Shown here: positions 41,656 through 48,374 of the stretch, piece after piece
Position numbering within the stretch: position 1 is the first letter of the stretch
How the letters are laid out: every line of letters begins with the position of its first letter
Assembly: GCA_964654355.1 (NCBI GenBank)
Contig: CAZZIQ010000006.1
Location: forward strand, 1 to 48,374
Direction: 5' to 3'
DNA: 48,374 nt
Origin: CAZZIQ01 sp964654355
Lineage (GTDB): Bacteria; Pseudomonadota; Gammaproteobacteria; GCF-002020875
Made by a program: the position numbers and the translations under genes
Notes under the pieces: generated by a model
Database searches by the model: none
What the model was told of the DNA's origin: nothing
The model's input: only the letters and a program-made list of their open reading frames with translations

Positions 41656-43566
41656 ATGTTTTACAAGAATCATCACCATGCATCCAGCATGTTTGGTTTA
41701 TCGCGTCGTCGTTTTATCCAAGGTATCTCATTGGGTGGCGTGCTTGTGGGCTCTGGGTTGGCGCGAGGTGCATTGGCCAGCGCAGCACAAAATTCGATGC
41801 CGTCCGAATTGCGGGGCACCCAATTTGATTTAGCCATTTCCGAGCAGGTTGTTAATTTTACCGGGACGCCGAGGCTTGCAACCATGGTGAATGGTTCGTT
41901 GCCTGCGCCCATTCTCAGGTTGCGTGAAGGTGACGAAGTGCGTTTGCGGGTCACCAATTTACTCAAGGAAGATTCCTCCATTCACTGGCATGGATTGATT
42001 TTGCCCAGTGCGATGGATGGGGTTCCTGGGATTTCTACTGGCTTTAATGGAATCCGTCCGGGTGAGAGCTTTATCTACGAGTTTCCAGTTCAGCAACATG
42101 GAACTTATTGGTACCACAGTCATTCGGGCTTTCAGGAGCAGACAGGGCTATATGGTCCAATCGTGATTGAGCCGCGCGAGCCGGAACCTTTTTCCTACCA
42201 TCGTGATTATGTAGTGATGCTGTCTGATTGGACGGACGAAAATCCGATGGAGGTTTATCACAAACTCAAGAAGCTGAGTCATTACTACAACTTTAATGAG
42301 CGCACGCATGCGGATTTGATGCGTGATATTCAGAGCAAGGGGCTGGATGCCACTTGGAGCGAGCGCAAGATGTGGGCGCAGATGCGCATGAGCCAGCGCG
42401 ATCTTTCGGATGTGACAGGCTATACCTACACCTATCTTATGAATGGACAGGTGCCGGCAGAGGGTTGGAAGGGCCTATTCAAACGCGGCGAGAGGCTGCG
42501 TCTGCGCTTCATTAATGGTTCTGCGATGACCTTTTTTGATGTGCGCATTCCAGGCCTGAAGATGACGGTAGTGGCGGCTGATGGGCAGTATGTCGAGCCG
42601 GTTACTGTTGATGAATTCCGTATGGGCGTGGCGGAAACGTACGATGTCATCGTGGAGCCATCAAGCGAACAGGCGTACACGATCTTTGTTCAGGATATCG
42701 CGCGCTCTGGCTATGCGCGCGGCACGTTGACGCCGGATCTTGCGTGGGTTGCCGAGATTCCGGAGTTGGATTCGGTTCCTGATCTTTCCCATGCCGACAT
42801 GGGTATGCGTATGTCCGGACACGCGCATATGGGGCATGGTGCTGCGATGGATCACAGTCAGCATGCAATGCCGGACGGCGGCGTGATGGCTGGCACGGAT
42901 CATAGCCAGCATGCAGTACCAGCAGCAGAAATGACTGATATGAGCATGGACGGCATGAGTCTTGGGGTGGGGGATATGAATATGGAGGGCTTGTCGTTGT
43001 CGGCGATGCAGCCTTCACTCCAGCCAAATCCATCCAATTTCGAAAACCGCCCGGTGATGCATGCAGCAACCGAGTTTGGGCCGCATATAGATATGCGATC
43101 TGAGGATCCGCAGTATCGTCTGGACGATCCGGGCGTGGGACTGCGTAATAACGGACGAAGGGTGTTGACCTATGCGGATCTGCGCAATCTGCGGAGTACC
43201 CATCTTGATCGGGAACCTGATCGCGAACTGGAGTTGCATCTGACGGGCAATATGGGCCGTTATATGTGGTCCATCAATGGCGTTAAATTCGCGGATGCCG
43301 AGCCTTTGCGTTGGAAATTGGGCGAGCGGATCCGAATTACACTGGTAAATGACACGATGATGAATCATCCAATGCATTTGCATGGCATGTGGAGTGATTT
43401 GGAAACCGGCGATAACAATTATCTCCCAAGAAAACACACGGTCATTGTTCAGCCCGGATCACGGATTAGTTATCGGGTTACTGTGGATGCGGAAGGTGGA
43501 TGGGCATATCACTGCCATCTGCTTTATCACATGCTGGGCATGTTCCGTACTGTGATTGTGAGTTAA
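41656..43566 (+). CDS. copA: CopA-type periplasmic multicopper oxidase
   Basis: The 636-residue exported oxidase has a Tat signal (SRRRFIQGISLGG, 16-28). Copper motifs of the type 1/trinuclear centres are HWHG (110-113), WYHSHSGFQ, HPMHLHG (571-577) and YHCHLLYHMLGM (618-629). Between the cupredoxin domains lies a Met/His-rich insert (about 375-455, with repeats MDHSQHAMP and MDGMS). It fits the plasmid-type CopA/PcoA family that oxidises Cu(I) and binds extra copper in the periplasm. The ribosome site GAGGAG precedes the ATG. It heads the cassette with copB. Confidence 0.95.
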   Translation: MFYKNHHHASSMFGLSRRRFIQGISLGGVLVGSGLARGALASAAQNSMPSELRGTQFDLAISEQVVNFTGTPRLATMVNGSLPAPILRLREGDEVRLRVTNLLKEDSSIHWHGLILPSAMDGVPGISTGFNGIRPGESFIYEFPVQQHGTYWYHSHSGFQEQTGLYGPIVIEPREPEPFSYHRDYVVMLSDWTDENPMEVYHKLKKLSHYYNFNERTHADLMRDIQSKGLDATWSERKMWAQMRMSQRDLSDVTGYTYTYLMNGQVPAEGWKGLFKRGERLRLRFINGSAMTFFDVRIPGLKMTVVAADGQYVEPVTVDEFRMGVAETYDVIVEPSSEQAYTIFVQDIARSGYARGTLTPDLAWVAEIPELDSVPDLSHADMGMRMSGHAHMGHGAAMDHSQHAMPDGGVMAGTDHSQHAVPAAEMTDMSMDGMSLGVGDMNMEGLSLSAMQPSLQPNPSNFENRPVMHAATEFGPHIDMRSEDPQYRLDDPGVGLRNNGRRVLTYADLRNLRSTHLDREPDRELELHLTGNMGRYMWSINGVKFADAEPLRWKLGERIRITLVNDTMMNHPMHLHGMWSDLETGDNNYLPRKHTVIVQPGSRISYRVTVDAEGGWAYHCHLLYHMLGMFRTVIVS

Positions 43567-43576
43567 GGAGAAAGCA

Positions 43577-44275
43577 ATGAAAAAGAATTGGTTATTTGTT
43601 GCGCTTCTGGCTGCACACTCTTCGATCCATGCCATGGGCGTAGATGATCCCCTACTTGTGGGATTTCAGGCGGAGAAATTTGAAACCCGTGCTAAAGATG
43701 GATCGGATCCTTTGGTGCTTGATGCCGAGTTTTGGGTCGGTCGTGATCTTGAAAAATTTGTTACCAAAATTGATCTAGAAAAGGTTGCGGGTGCCACTGA
43801 GGAGGCTGAACTGCAGTTCCTCTTCAACAAGGCAATTGATCCTTACTGGGATCTGCGTTTGGGTTGGCGGCACAACGCTAAGCCTGGGCCCGCGAGGGAT
43901 TATTTGGCCGTGGGGGTCGATGGGGTTTCGCCTTACCAAATTGAGGCCAGTGCGACGGCTTTTGCCGGTGAAGGAGGGCAGATCTCATTCCGTCTAGATG
44001 CGGAATATGAGTACATGCTCACGCAACGCGTCGTGTTGCGTCCAAATTTTGGCTTCAATCTCTACTCCAAGAATGATGATGTCGCTGGGATTGGTTCTGG
44101 TCTCTCGGATCTTACAGCTGGGGTGCGATTGGGTTATGAGATGGCACGTGAATTTACGCCGTATATCGGTGTGCATTGGTTCAAGAAATATGGACATACG
44201 GCTGATTTAACGCGAGATGAGGGTGGCAAGGTTAGCGATTCGCAGGTTGTTGCTGGTGTTCGTTTCTGGTTCTGA
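43577..44275 (+). CDS. copB: CopB-type outer-membrane copper resistance protein, short form
   Basis: The 232-residue protein has a signal peptide and a beta-barrel-like body with FQAEKFETR, ELQFLFNKAIDPYWDLRLGWRH, EASATAFAGEGGQISFRLDAEYEYMLTQR and a final aromatic residue (VRFWF), as expected for an outer-membrane strand. It lacks the Met/His-rich N-terminal region of PcoB/CopB, which often makes those proteins longer than 300 residues. That copper-binding role may be taken over by the small Met-rich proteins of this cassette. It lies ten bases after copA. Confidence 0.9.
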   Translation: MKKNWLFVALLAAHSSIHAMGVDDPLLVGFQAEKFETRAKDGSDPLVLDAEFWVGRDLEKFVTKIDLEKVAGATEEAELQFLFNKAIDPYWDLRLGWRHNAKPGPARDYLAVGVDGVSPYQIEASATAFAGEGGQISFRLDAEYEYMLTQRVVLRPNFGFNLYSKNDDVAGIGSGLSDLTAGVRLGYEMAREFTPYIGVHWFKKYGHTADLTRDEGGKVSDSQVVAGVRFWF

Positions 44276-44308
44276 TGTTCCACATTTATTAATACAAGGG
44301 AGTTTTCT

Positions 44309-44788
44309 GTGAAACATTTTATTTCGGGTGTGTGTTTGTTGGCTTTGTTCTCTGCGGCGCCAATTGTCGGTGCGCAGATGAACCATGAGGCTGCGGGAAT
44401 GGATCACAGTTCCATGAGTCAGGATTCTGGTTCGGTCGCCGCAATTGGGGGTGCAGAAGTAGATCGTTCGTTCATGGATAAGATTTATGTGGATGGCTAT
44501 GAGGTGACTTTCCACGTCATGAAGGCCGCAGGCGATATGCAGCATGGAGGCACACAAAATCTGATGGTCATGGTGCAAAAAAACAAGCGCGCACTGACCA
44601 ATTTACTCGCAAATTCTAAGGTGATAGCGCCGGATGGAAGGGGGGTGAGTAAGCCGATGATGTTGATGGGGCAGTGGTATATGGCGGGCTATGACATGAC
44701 AGCAAACGGTTCGTATCAACTGATGGTTTTATTCAAGACGGAAGATGGCCAGAAGCATTTTGGGGGAGTGCGCTATGACGCGAAATAA
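44309..44788 (+). CDS. Exported Met-rich protein of unknown function
   Basis: GTG at 44309 follows GGGAG. The 159-residue product has a signal peptide (ending VGAQ) and then MNHEAAGMDHSSMSQDSG, a short Met/His segment typical of periplasmic copper binders. The rest (about 50-159) is a beta-type domain with DGYEVTFHVMKA, MLMGQWYMAGYDMT and KHFGGVRYDAK. I do not recognise the family. Its place between copB and the cytochromes argues for a periplasmic copper function. It overlaps the next gene by 14 bases. Confidence 0.7.
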   Translation: MKHFISGVCLLALFSAAPIVGAQMNHEAAGMDHSSMSQDSGSVAAIGGAEVDRSFMDKIYVDGYEVTFHVMKAAGDMQHGGTQNLMVMVQKNKRALTNLLANSKVIAPDGRGVSKPMMLMGQWYMAGYDMTANGSYQLMVLFKTEDGQKHFGGVRYDAK

Positions 44789-45050
44789 AGTGTGGTTGGG
44801 CGCACTGCTGGTTGTTGGCAGTTCTGTGTATTCCGTAGCCTCATTTGCGCACAGCAAAGAAGCACATGTTACCCAGCCGTTGGCGCCGGATTGTGTGCGT
44901 GCGTTAACGAGGGAAGCCAATTTAACGGATCCTGTTCAGATGGCGTTACGAGCGCAATGCGAGAAACTGGCGTTGAAAAGTAGCGATCATGACCAAGGGA
45001 AAACCATGGATGCACATGATCGGATGATGCCGTCTGCGAATGGGCATTGA
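44775..45050 (+). CDS. Small exported protein with two cysteines, unknown function
   Basis: ATG 44775 follows GGGGGAG. The 91-residue product has a signal peptide (ending SFAHS), one conserved-looking core with two cysteines (PDCVRALTREANLTD and RAQCEKLALKS) and a His/Met tail (MDAHDRMMPSANGH). It overlaps its upstream neighbour, so it is a real translated gene, but I do not recognise it. Metal binding is inferred. Confidence 0.62.
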   Translation: MTRNKVWLGALLVVGSSVYSVASFAHSKEAHVTQPLAPDCVRALTREANLTDPVQMALRAQCEKLALKSSDHDQGKTMDAHDRMMPSANGH

Positions 45051-45057
45051 GAGCAGA

Positions 45058-45585
45058 ATGGCAGGGGTGATGAAGAACTTGTTTTATGGATTAGTGGCCT
45101 TGGTTCTTCTGGGGACTGGGGCTGCATATTCTGGTGTTTTTTCGATTGCAGCAGACCGCCCACATTTTGCAGGAATCACTTGGTTTTTGGAAATGGCGCG
45201 TACGTCTTCGATTGAACGCCATGCGCGTGATATTGAGGTTCCGGAGCTGGGGAAGGCAGAGCAGCTTTTGGGTGGTGGCGCTGATTACGAAGAGATGTGT
45301 TCATCGTGCCATCTTGCGCCTGGGCGTCCTGAAACAGATCTTAGTGCAGGACTGTACCCGCGGCCGCCAAACCTATCGCAGCCACGGCTGCCATATGGTT
45401 CTGGAGAGGATCAGGCAAGGCATGATTTCTGGGTGATCAAACATGGAATCATGGCTTCTGGTATGCCGGCCTGGGGTTCTGGGCACGATGATGAGCGCAT
45501 TTGGTCGATGGTGTCTTTTTTGCGCAAGCTCCCGGAATTGGATGCGAATGCCTATGCAATCTTGACAGCTCGAACAAAGAATTGA
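45058..45585 (+). CDS. Membrane-anchored or exported cytochrome c
   Basis: The protein (175 residues from ATG 45058) has one N-terminal hydrophobic segment (FYGLVALVLLGTGAAYSG) and a class I haem c site, CSSCH, with a candidate axial methionine in MASGMPAWG. PRPPNLSQP and FVIKHG-like FWVIKHGIMASGMPAW are seen in cytochromes paired with copper-resistance or selenite/arsenite systems. ATG 45070 is an alternative start. Its role is electron transfer in the periplasm; its partner is unknown. Confidence 0.82.
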   Translation: MAGVMKNLFYGLVALVLLGTGAAYSGVFSIAADRPHFAGITWFLEMARTSSIERHARDIEVPELGKAEQLLGGGADYEEMCSSCHLAPGRPETDLSAGLYPRPPNLSQPRLPYGSGEDQARHDFWVIKHGIMASGMPAWGSGHDDERIWSMVSFLRKLPELDANAYAILTARTKN

Positions 45586-45669
45586 GTTATTCGGGCGACT
45601 CAATTGGGTCTGTCCTTCGCAGGTCGAATCATGCCCGATGAAATTTTTAATAATTCAATGGAGAGTGTT

Positions 45670-46044
45670 ATGAAGCATTTTAACTTTGCTGTTGTTGCGT
45701 TTGCGTCAATGTTGACCTTGCCGGTTATGGCAGAACAGCCCAATCCTGCGTCATCCACGGCTAATGTGCAGACGGTTGTTCCTTTTGCAAATGCAGCCGT
45801 GCCCATGATGGGTGGCATGCCTATGCACCCTAACTACGCTGTCCCAGGTGGAGTGGGATTCCATCCGGGGGCGGGCCCGATGCCGATGATGGGCGTGAAT
45901 CCATCAGCGCAAGGTCCACAGGGGATGGGGCCAAATCCACAAATGATGCGGCACATGATGCAGTCGCATATGGCCTATCTACGCGATATGGAAGCGCGGA
46001 TCCAGCAGCTTGAAGCGCAGATTCAGGAGTTGCAGAAGCGCTGA
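45670..46044 (+). CDS. Exported Met/Pro-rich protein with a C-terminal coiled coil
   Basis: ATG 45670 follows GGAGAG. The 124-residue product has a signal peptide (ending PVMAEQ), a Met/Pro/Gly-rich region with repeats such as PMMGGMPMHP and PMPMMGVNP, an MRHMMQSHM segment, and a heptad-type tail (DMEARIQQLEAQIQELQKR). The Met content suggests Cu(I) binding and the tail suggests oligomerisation. There is no known family that I can name. Confidence 0.65.
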   Translation: MKHFNFAVVAFASMLTLPVMAEQPNPASSTANVQTVVPFANAAVPMMGGMPMHPNYAVPGGVGFHPGAGPMPMMGVNPSAQGPQGMGPNPQMMRHMMQSHMAYLRDMEARIQQLEAQIQELQKR

Positions 46045-46097
46045 GGTCAACCGCCGCAGCTCGCTTGCGGGCTGCGGTGTTAAAACAGGAGCTGATG

Positions 46098-46334
46098 ATG
46101 TTTGAATCGCATTGGATGGGTTGGGGAGGAGGCTGGATGTGGTTGTTCTGGCTCGTGCTCATTGTTTTGATTGTTGCATGGACACAAGGCCGGGGGCGAG
46201 ATCCCGAACGTCCGTCGCGGCGCTCCAAGTCGGCGCTAGAAATTCTTGATGCACGCTATGCGCGTGGAGAGATCGAACGAGAAGAGTATGAACAGAAGCA
46301 CTCTGATTTGCTGAGAGGAGAGGGTGATGTATAA
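46098..46334 (+). CDS. Small membrane protein with SHOCT-like domain
   Basis: The 78-residue protein starts MFESHWMGWGGGWM, has one hydrophobic helix (LFWLVLIVLIVAW), and ends in a SHOCT-type segment (ALEILDARYARGEIEREEYEQKHSDLL). Such proteins are frequent next to metal-resistance genes. ATG 46098 gives a six-base distance to AGGAG; ATG 46095 is adjacent. It overlaps the following cytochrome gene by eight bases. Confidence 0.75.
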   Translation: MFESHWMGWGGGWMWLFWLVLIVLIVAWTQGRGRDPERPSRRSKSALEILDARYARGEIEREEYEQKHSDLLRGEGDV

Positions 46335-46773
46335 GAGAATAAGTCGCGGAATCAAGATTCTGATTCTGGGCGCTGTTGGAAGTCTGGCGCTTTCCGCTTG
46401 TTCGACTGAAGACAAGATTGCAGGGCGCTGGTACTCACAAGCGCAAGTAGACGCGGGCGGAAAAGTTTTTGCAGAGCACTGCGCAAGCTGTCATGGCAAG
46501 GAAGCGCAGGGACGTGTGATGAATTGGAAGAAACCAGATGCAGATGGTAACTATCCGCCACCGCCACTGAATGGATCCGCACATGCGTGGCATCACCCGT
46601 TGAGTCAGCTGAAACGTACGATCCGTCAAGGGGGAGCTCCGCTGGGTGGTCAGATGCCTAGTTTTGAAGGAAAGCTGACAGAAGCTGAGATCAAGCAGAC
46701 TTTAGCTTGGGTTCAAAGTCACTGGAATGCTCGAATTTACGACGAATGGTTGAAACGTGGCGGTTTGAGGTAG
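46327..46773 (+). CDS. Lipoprotein cytochrome c
   Basis: The 148-residue product has a lipobox (LALSAC, Cys near residue 25), so it is likely lipid-anchored facing the periplasm. A haem c site CASCH lies in HCASCHGKEAQG, with an axial methionine in GGQMPSF. The C-terminus TEAEIKQTLAWVQSHW is a normal cytochrome c helix. It ends the copper cassette and has no terminator I can see. Confidence 0.83.
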   Translation: MYKRISRGIKILILGAVGSLALSACSTEDKIAGRWYSQAQVDAGGKVFAEHCASCHGKEAQGRVMNWKKPDADGNYPPPPLNGSAHAWHHPLSQLKRTIRQGGAPLGGQMPSFEGKLTEAEIKQTLAWVQSHWNARIYDEWLKRGGLR

Positions 46774-46813
46774 AGGTCAAATTCCTGTCTATCTCAATCA
46801 GGGTGCTAAGGCC

Positions 46814-46981
46814 TTATATCATTGCAAGAGCGGCAATTAAGCCCTCGTCAATAGTCTTGGAATAAACCAGCTCTTTCTCTGTTGCGTGGATTCCTATTCG
46901 CTGAAGCTTCTGGATCATGCGTGGCTTCAGGTTATTGATTACCAGCCCAACATTCTTTTTTTGGAAATCATTCCAAATTGA
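46814..46981 (-). pseudogene. 3' remnant of a STAS-domain (SulP-like) gene
   Basis: The minus strand reads ...IWNDFQKKNVGLVINN-LKPRMIQKLQRIGI...KTIDEGLIAALAMI and then stops at 46814. This looks like the C-terminal end of a STAS domain of the SulP type. Everything upstream is lost, replaced at 46982 by an insertion-sequence end. There is no start codon or rest of the gene in the window, so it is a decayed fragment. I am fairly sure it is coding-derived and less sure of the family. Confidence 0.45.
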
Positions 46982-47085
46982 TGAATAGCCCCTAATTTTC
47001 TAGACACTTTGTAGCCGTTCTTGCTGCTGCTGCTGCTCATAGTCTACTGGAGACAGCAGATTGTTTGTTCTTAGATTAGATATGG
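46982..47085 (-). mobile_element. IS3-family element end with transposase C-terminal remnant
   Basis: The minus strand encodes NLLSPVDYEQQQQQERLQSV and a stop (47000-47062), which matches the usual LSPVDYE end of IS3-family OrfB. The stop is followed by a terminal sequence ending in TGAATAGCCCC (plus strand from 46982), with the TG end typical of IS3. Only about 20 codons remain, cut off at the integrase gene. The CAG run coding five glutamines is a small trinucleotide repeat. So an IS here was destroyed by a later rearrangement. Confidence 0.6.
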
Positions 47086-48144
47086 CTATTTCTGTCTGAT
47101 TGGGCTGTTGTGTTGGAGATCCATGTTTGTTTCTGCCATGTTGATCTTCATCGCTAACTCTTCGGGTGTGACTCTGTAATAGGTATTCAAAAGGATTTTC
47201 AGGTCCTTGTGTCCAGAGACTTTCGCTAGATCAAGCACCGGCAGGATGCGGGCGAGCCTAGTCAGCGCTTCCCCTCGTGAATCATGAAAATGAAGTGTTT
47301 TGATGCTTGGGACTGCGATTGCAGCTTTTGTCTTGATTTTTTGGGTGAAGAGGGAAGAAATCGAATCGGCTGAGATTTTAAAATCTCCGTGTACTTGATC
47401 AAGGATCTCTCGCGCTTTTCGGGTCAGCGGGACGTATCGAGACTCCCCATTTTTCGCTTCTCCGACAAAAACATACTGGTTATGGTCATCGCTGGGCCGG
47501 AGTTTAGCGATCTCTCCTTGGCGCATGCCGGTCTCTAGTGCAAAAAGAAACGCAGCAACGGTCCGGGCGATCCGGGTTTCGGGGTACGTATCTGGAGCGT
47601 ATCCGCCTGCCAAGATGATGGCTTCAATTTCTTCATTGCTCACTCTGCGGTCTCTCGGAGGGTTCCCTTTGGGCCTCTCAACGCCTTGAAATGGATTTTG
47701 GCGGAGCCAATGCCATTCTTGGATGGCCACCTTGCAGGCGTGGTTCAGGATATTGATATCCCGAAGAATGGTCTCGCCGCTCATTCGCTGCTGGCTCCGA
47801 TCCCGCCATTGGGCAATGTGACGGGAGGAAAGGTTTTTGAGGGGGACTGCAGCGAGGGGGTCTCTGAGGAGCGTGCGTATGCGTTTCACTTCCCAGGCTC
47901 CAGAGCGTTTAGCTGGGCTTACGGCCTCTTGGTAGCGTTTTAGGAGGTCACCGAACGTTTTCTCGCTGGGGATTGAGAAACCGCTCTGATCGAGCTCGAT
48001 TTCAGCGTGCCTAGCCCACTGTACGGCCTCAGCTTTCGTGCGAAAGCTTTTGGACTGGGAGACTATTTTCCCGTCTTTTTTGATGCGAACGAGTGCTTTG
48101 TACGTAGCTCCGGACTTTCCCTGGATTCTGGAAATGCTAGCCAT
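47086..48144 (-). CDS. Tyrosine recombinase / phage-type integrase
   Basis: The 352-residue integrase has an N-terminal AP2-like/SAM-like region and a C-terminal catalytic domain. Active-site elements: Arg in ETGMRQGEIAKL, HxxR in FHDSRGEALTRLA, His in VSGHKDLKI, and the tyrosine in LLNTYYRVT. It reads away from tRNA-Leu, whose 3' end is 176 bases upstream of the start. This is the standard order for an element inserted in a tRNA gene, so it probably made the insertion. No excisionase is visible. Confidence 0.93.
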   Translation of the reverse strand: MASISRIQGKSGATYKALVRIKKDGKIVSQSKSFRTKAEAVQWARHAEIELDQSGFSIPSEKTFGDLLKRYQEAVSPAKRSGAWEVKRIRTLLRDPLAAVPLKNLSSRHIAQWRDRSQQRMSGETILRDINILNHACKVAIQEWHWLRQNPFQGVERPKGNPPRDRRVSNEEIEAIILAGGYAPDTYPETRIARTVAAFLFALETGMRQGEIAKLRPSDDHNQYVFVGEAKNGESRYVPLTRKAREILDQVHGDFKISADSISSLFTQKIKTKAAIAVPSIKTLHFHDSRGEALTRLARILPVLDLAKVSGHKDLKILLNTYYRVTPEELAMKINMAETNMDLQHNSPIRQK

Positions 48145-48190
48145 CTATCTGTTCTCCTGAAGATAACGAGTGCGCCCCGTGGTGCAAATT

Positions 48191-48221
48191 TGGTGCACCA
48201 GGGGTGTGATTTCGTGTGATT
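48191..48221 (+). repeat. Palindrome and direct repeats between integrase and tRNA-Leu
   Basis: TGGTGCACCA (48191-48200) is a perfect ten-base palindrome. Two copies of GTGTGATT follow at 48204-48211 and 48214-48221. Spaced ten bases (one helical turn), such repeats near a tRNA attachment site are candidate integrase or accessory-protein binding sites. Confidence 0.45.
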
Positions 48222-48277
48222 AGGAGCGAAGTCTAGCGAGAAGCCATTTTTCAAAATAGCTTACAAAACAGCAAGTT

Positions 48278-48308
48278 GAGGGGTTTTGAGGGGTTTTGTG
48301 AAAACCCC
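48278..48308. repeat. Tandem repeat and hairpin next to the tRNA 3' end
   Basis: GAGGGGTTTT occurs twice in tandem (48278-48297), followed by GTG and AAAACCCC (48301-48308), which pairs with the second copy's GGGGTTTT in an eight-base stem. It lies 12 bases from the tRNA 3' end. It may be a terminator for the tRNA or part of the attachment region; no clean T-run follows on the minus strand. Confidence 0.45.
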
Positions 48309-48320
48309 AAAAAGATAGGT

Positions 48321-48374
48321 TGGTACCGGGAGGGGGAATCGAACCCCCAAGGTGTTACCACCGGGGGATTTTGA
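48321..48374 (-). tRNA. tRNA-Leu(CAA), 3' part (runs off the right edge)
   Basis: Reading the minus strand from the window edge: T33, anticodon CAA, AA, anticodon-stem strand TCCCC, a class II variable arm with GGTG/CACC stem, T-stem GGGGG-TTCGATT-CCCCC, acceptor TCCCGGT, discriminator A and encoded CCA (48321-48323). The long variable arm and CAA anticodon identify leucine. The 5' half lies beyond 48374. Confidence 0.92.

Noticed and set aside
47019..47037. CTG trinucleotide run as a functional microsatellite
   Set aside because: It is explained by five glutamine codons in the IS3 transposase remnant.
1..48374. CRISPR array
   Set aside because: No regularly spaced repeat of 25-40 bases was seen anywhere in the window.

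Overview
The window is a dense block of anaerobic-respiration genes from a facultatively denitrifying proteobacterium, gamma or beta class. The indications are FNR/NarXL-type control, narGHJI with two NarK transporters, the oxygen-independent ubiquinone proteins UbiT/UbiU/UbiV and a SlyD-like FKBP. I cannot name a species. Nearly every gene is intact and closely packed, often with 4-base ATGA overlaps.

Layout. (1) About 1-2955: a possible Fic-family N-terminus leaving the left edge, a perfect FNR box, two small membrane proteins, then norC and norB, closed by a bidirectional terminator. (2) 2969-6543: SlyD-like FKBP, an HPP-family membrane protein, and narXL on the minus strand. (3) 6544-16960: a control region with NarL heptamers, then narK1-narK2-narGHJI and a DsrC/TusE-like protein with no cysteine. 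(4) 17020-20701: yhcC, ubiU, ubiV and a TauE/SafE exporter. (5) 26236 down to 20744 (minus): moaA-moaB-moeA-moaC-moaD-moaE-ubiT plus a TauD-like dioxygenase. (6) 26412-27580: napF-mobA. (7) 33038 down to 27577 (minus): napD-napA-napG-napH-napB, without napC. (8) 33270-38048: modABC-mogA-hemerythrin-nnrS, divergent from nap across an array of FNR half-sites. (9) 40957 down to 38075 (minus): moeB and feoAB. (10) 41161-46773: a copper cassette of copA, copB, small Met/His-rich exported proteins and two c-type cytochromes. (11) 46814-48374: a degraded STAS/SulP-like 3' end, an IS3-family end, a tyrosine recombinase and the 3' half of tRNA-Leu(CAA).

How it fits together. Nitrate enters through NarK1/NarK2 and is reduced by cytoplasmic NarGHI or periplasmic NapAB (fed by NapGH). 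Molybdate uptake (ModABC), a nearly complete molybdenum-cofactor pathway (MoaA-E, MoaB/MogA, MoeA, MoeB, MobA) and iron uptake (FeoAB) supply both enzymes. Ubiquinone can be made without oxygen through UbiTUV. NorCB, hemerythrin and NnrS deal with nitric oxide. No nitrite reductase, norQD, nosZ or napC lies in the window.

The parts that look least described are the cysteine-free DsrC homologue at the end of the nar operon, ubiT and a 2-oxoglutarate-dioxygenase-like gene inside the molybdenum-cofactor operon, the microproteins before norC, several large intergenic stem-loops, and the copper oxidase/cytochrome cassette next to a tRNA-linked integrase.
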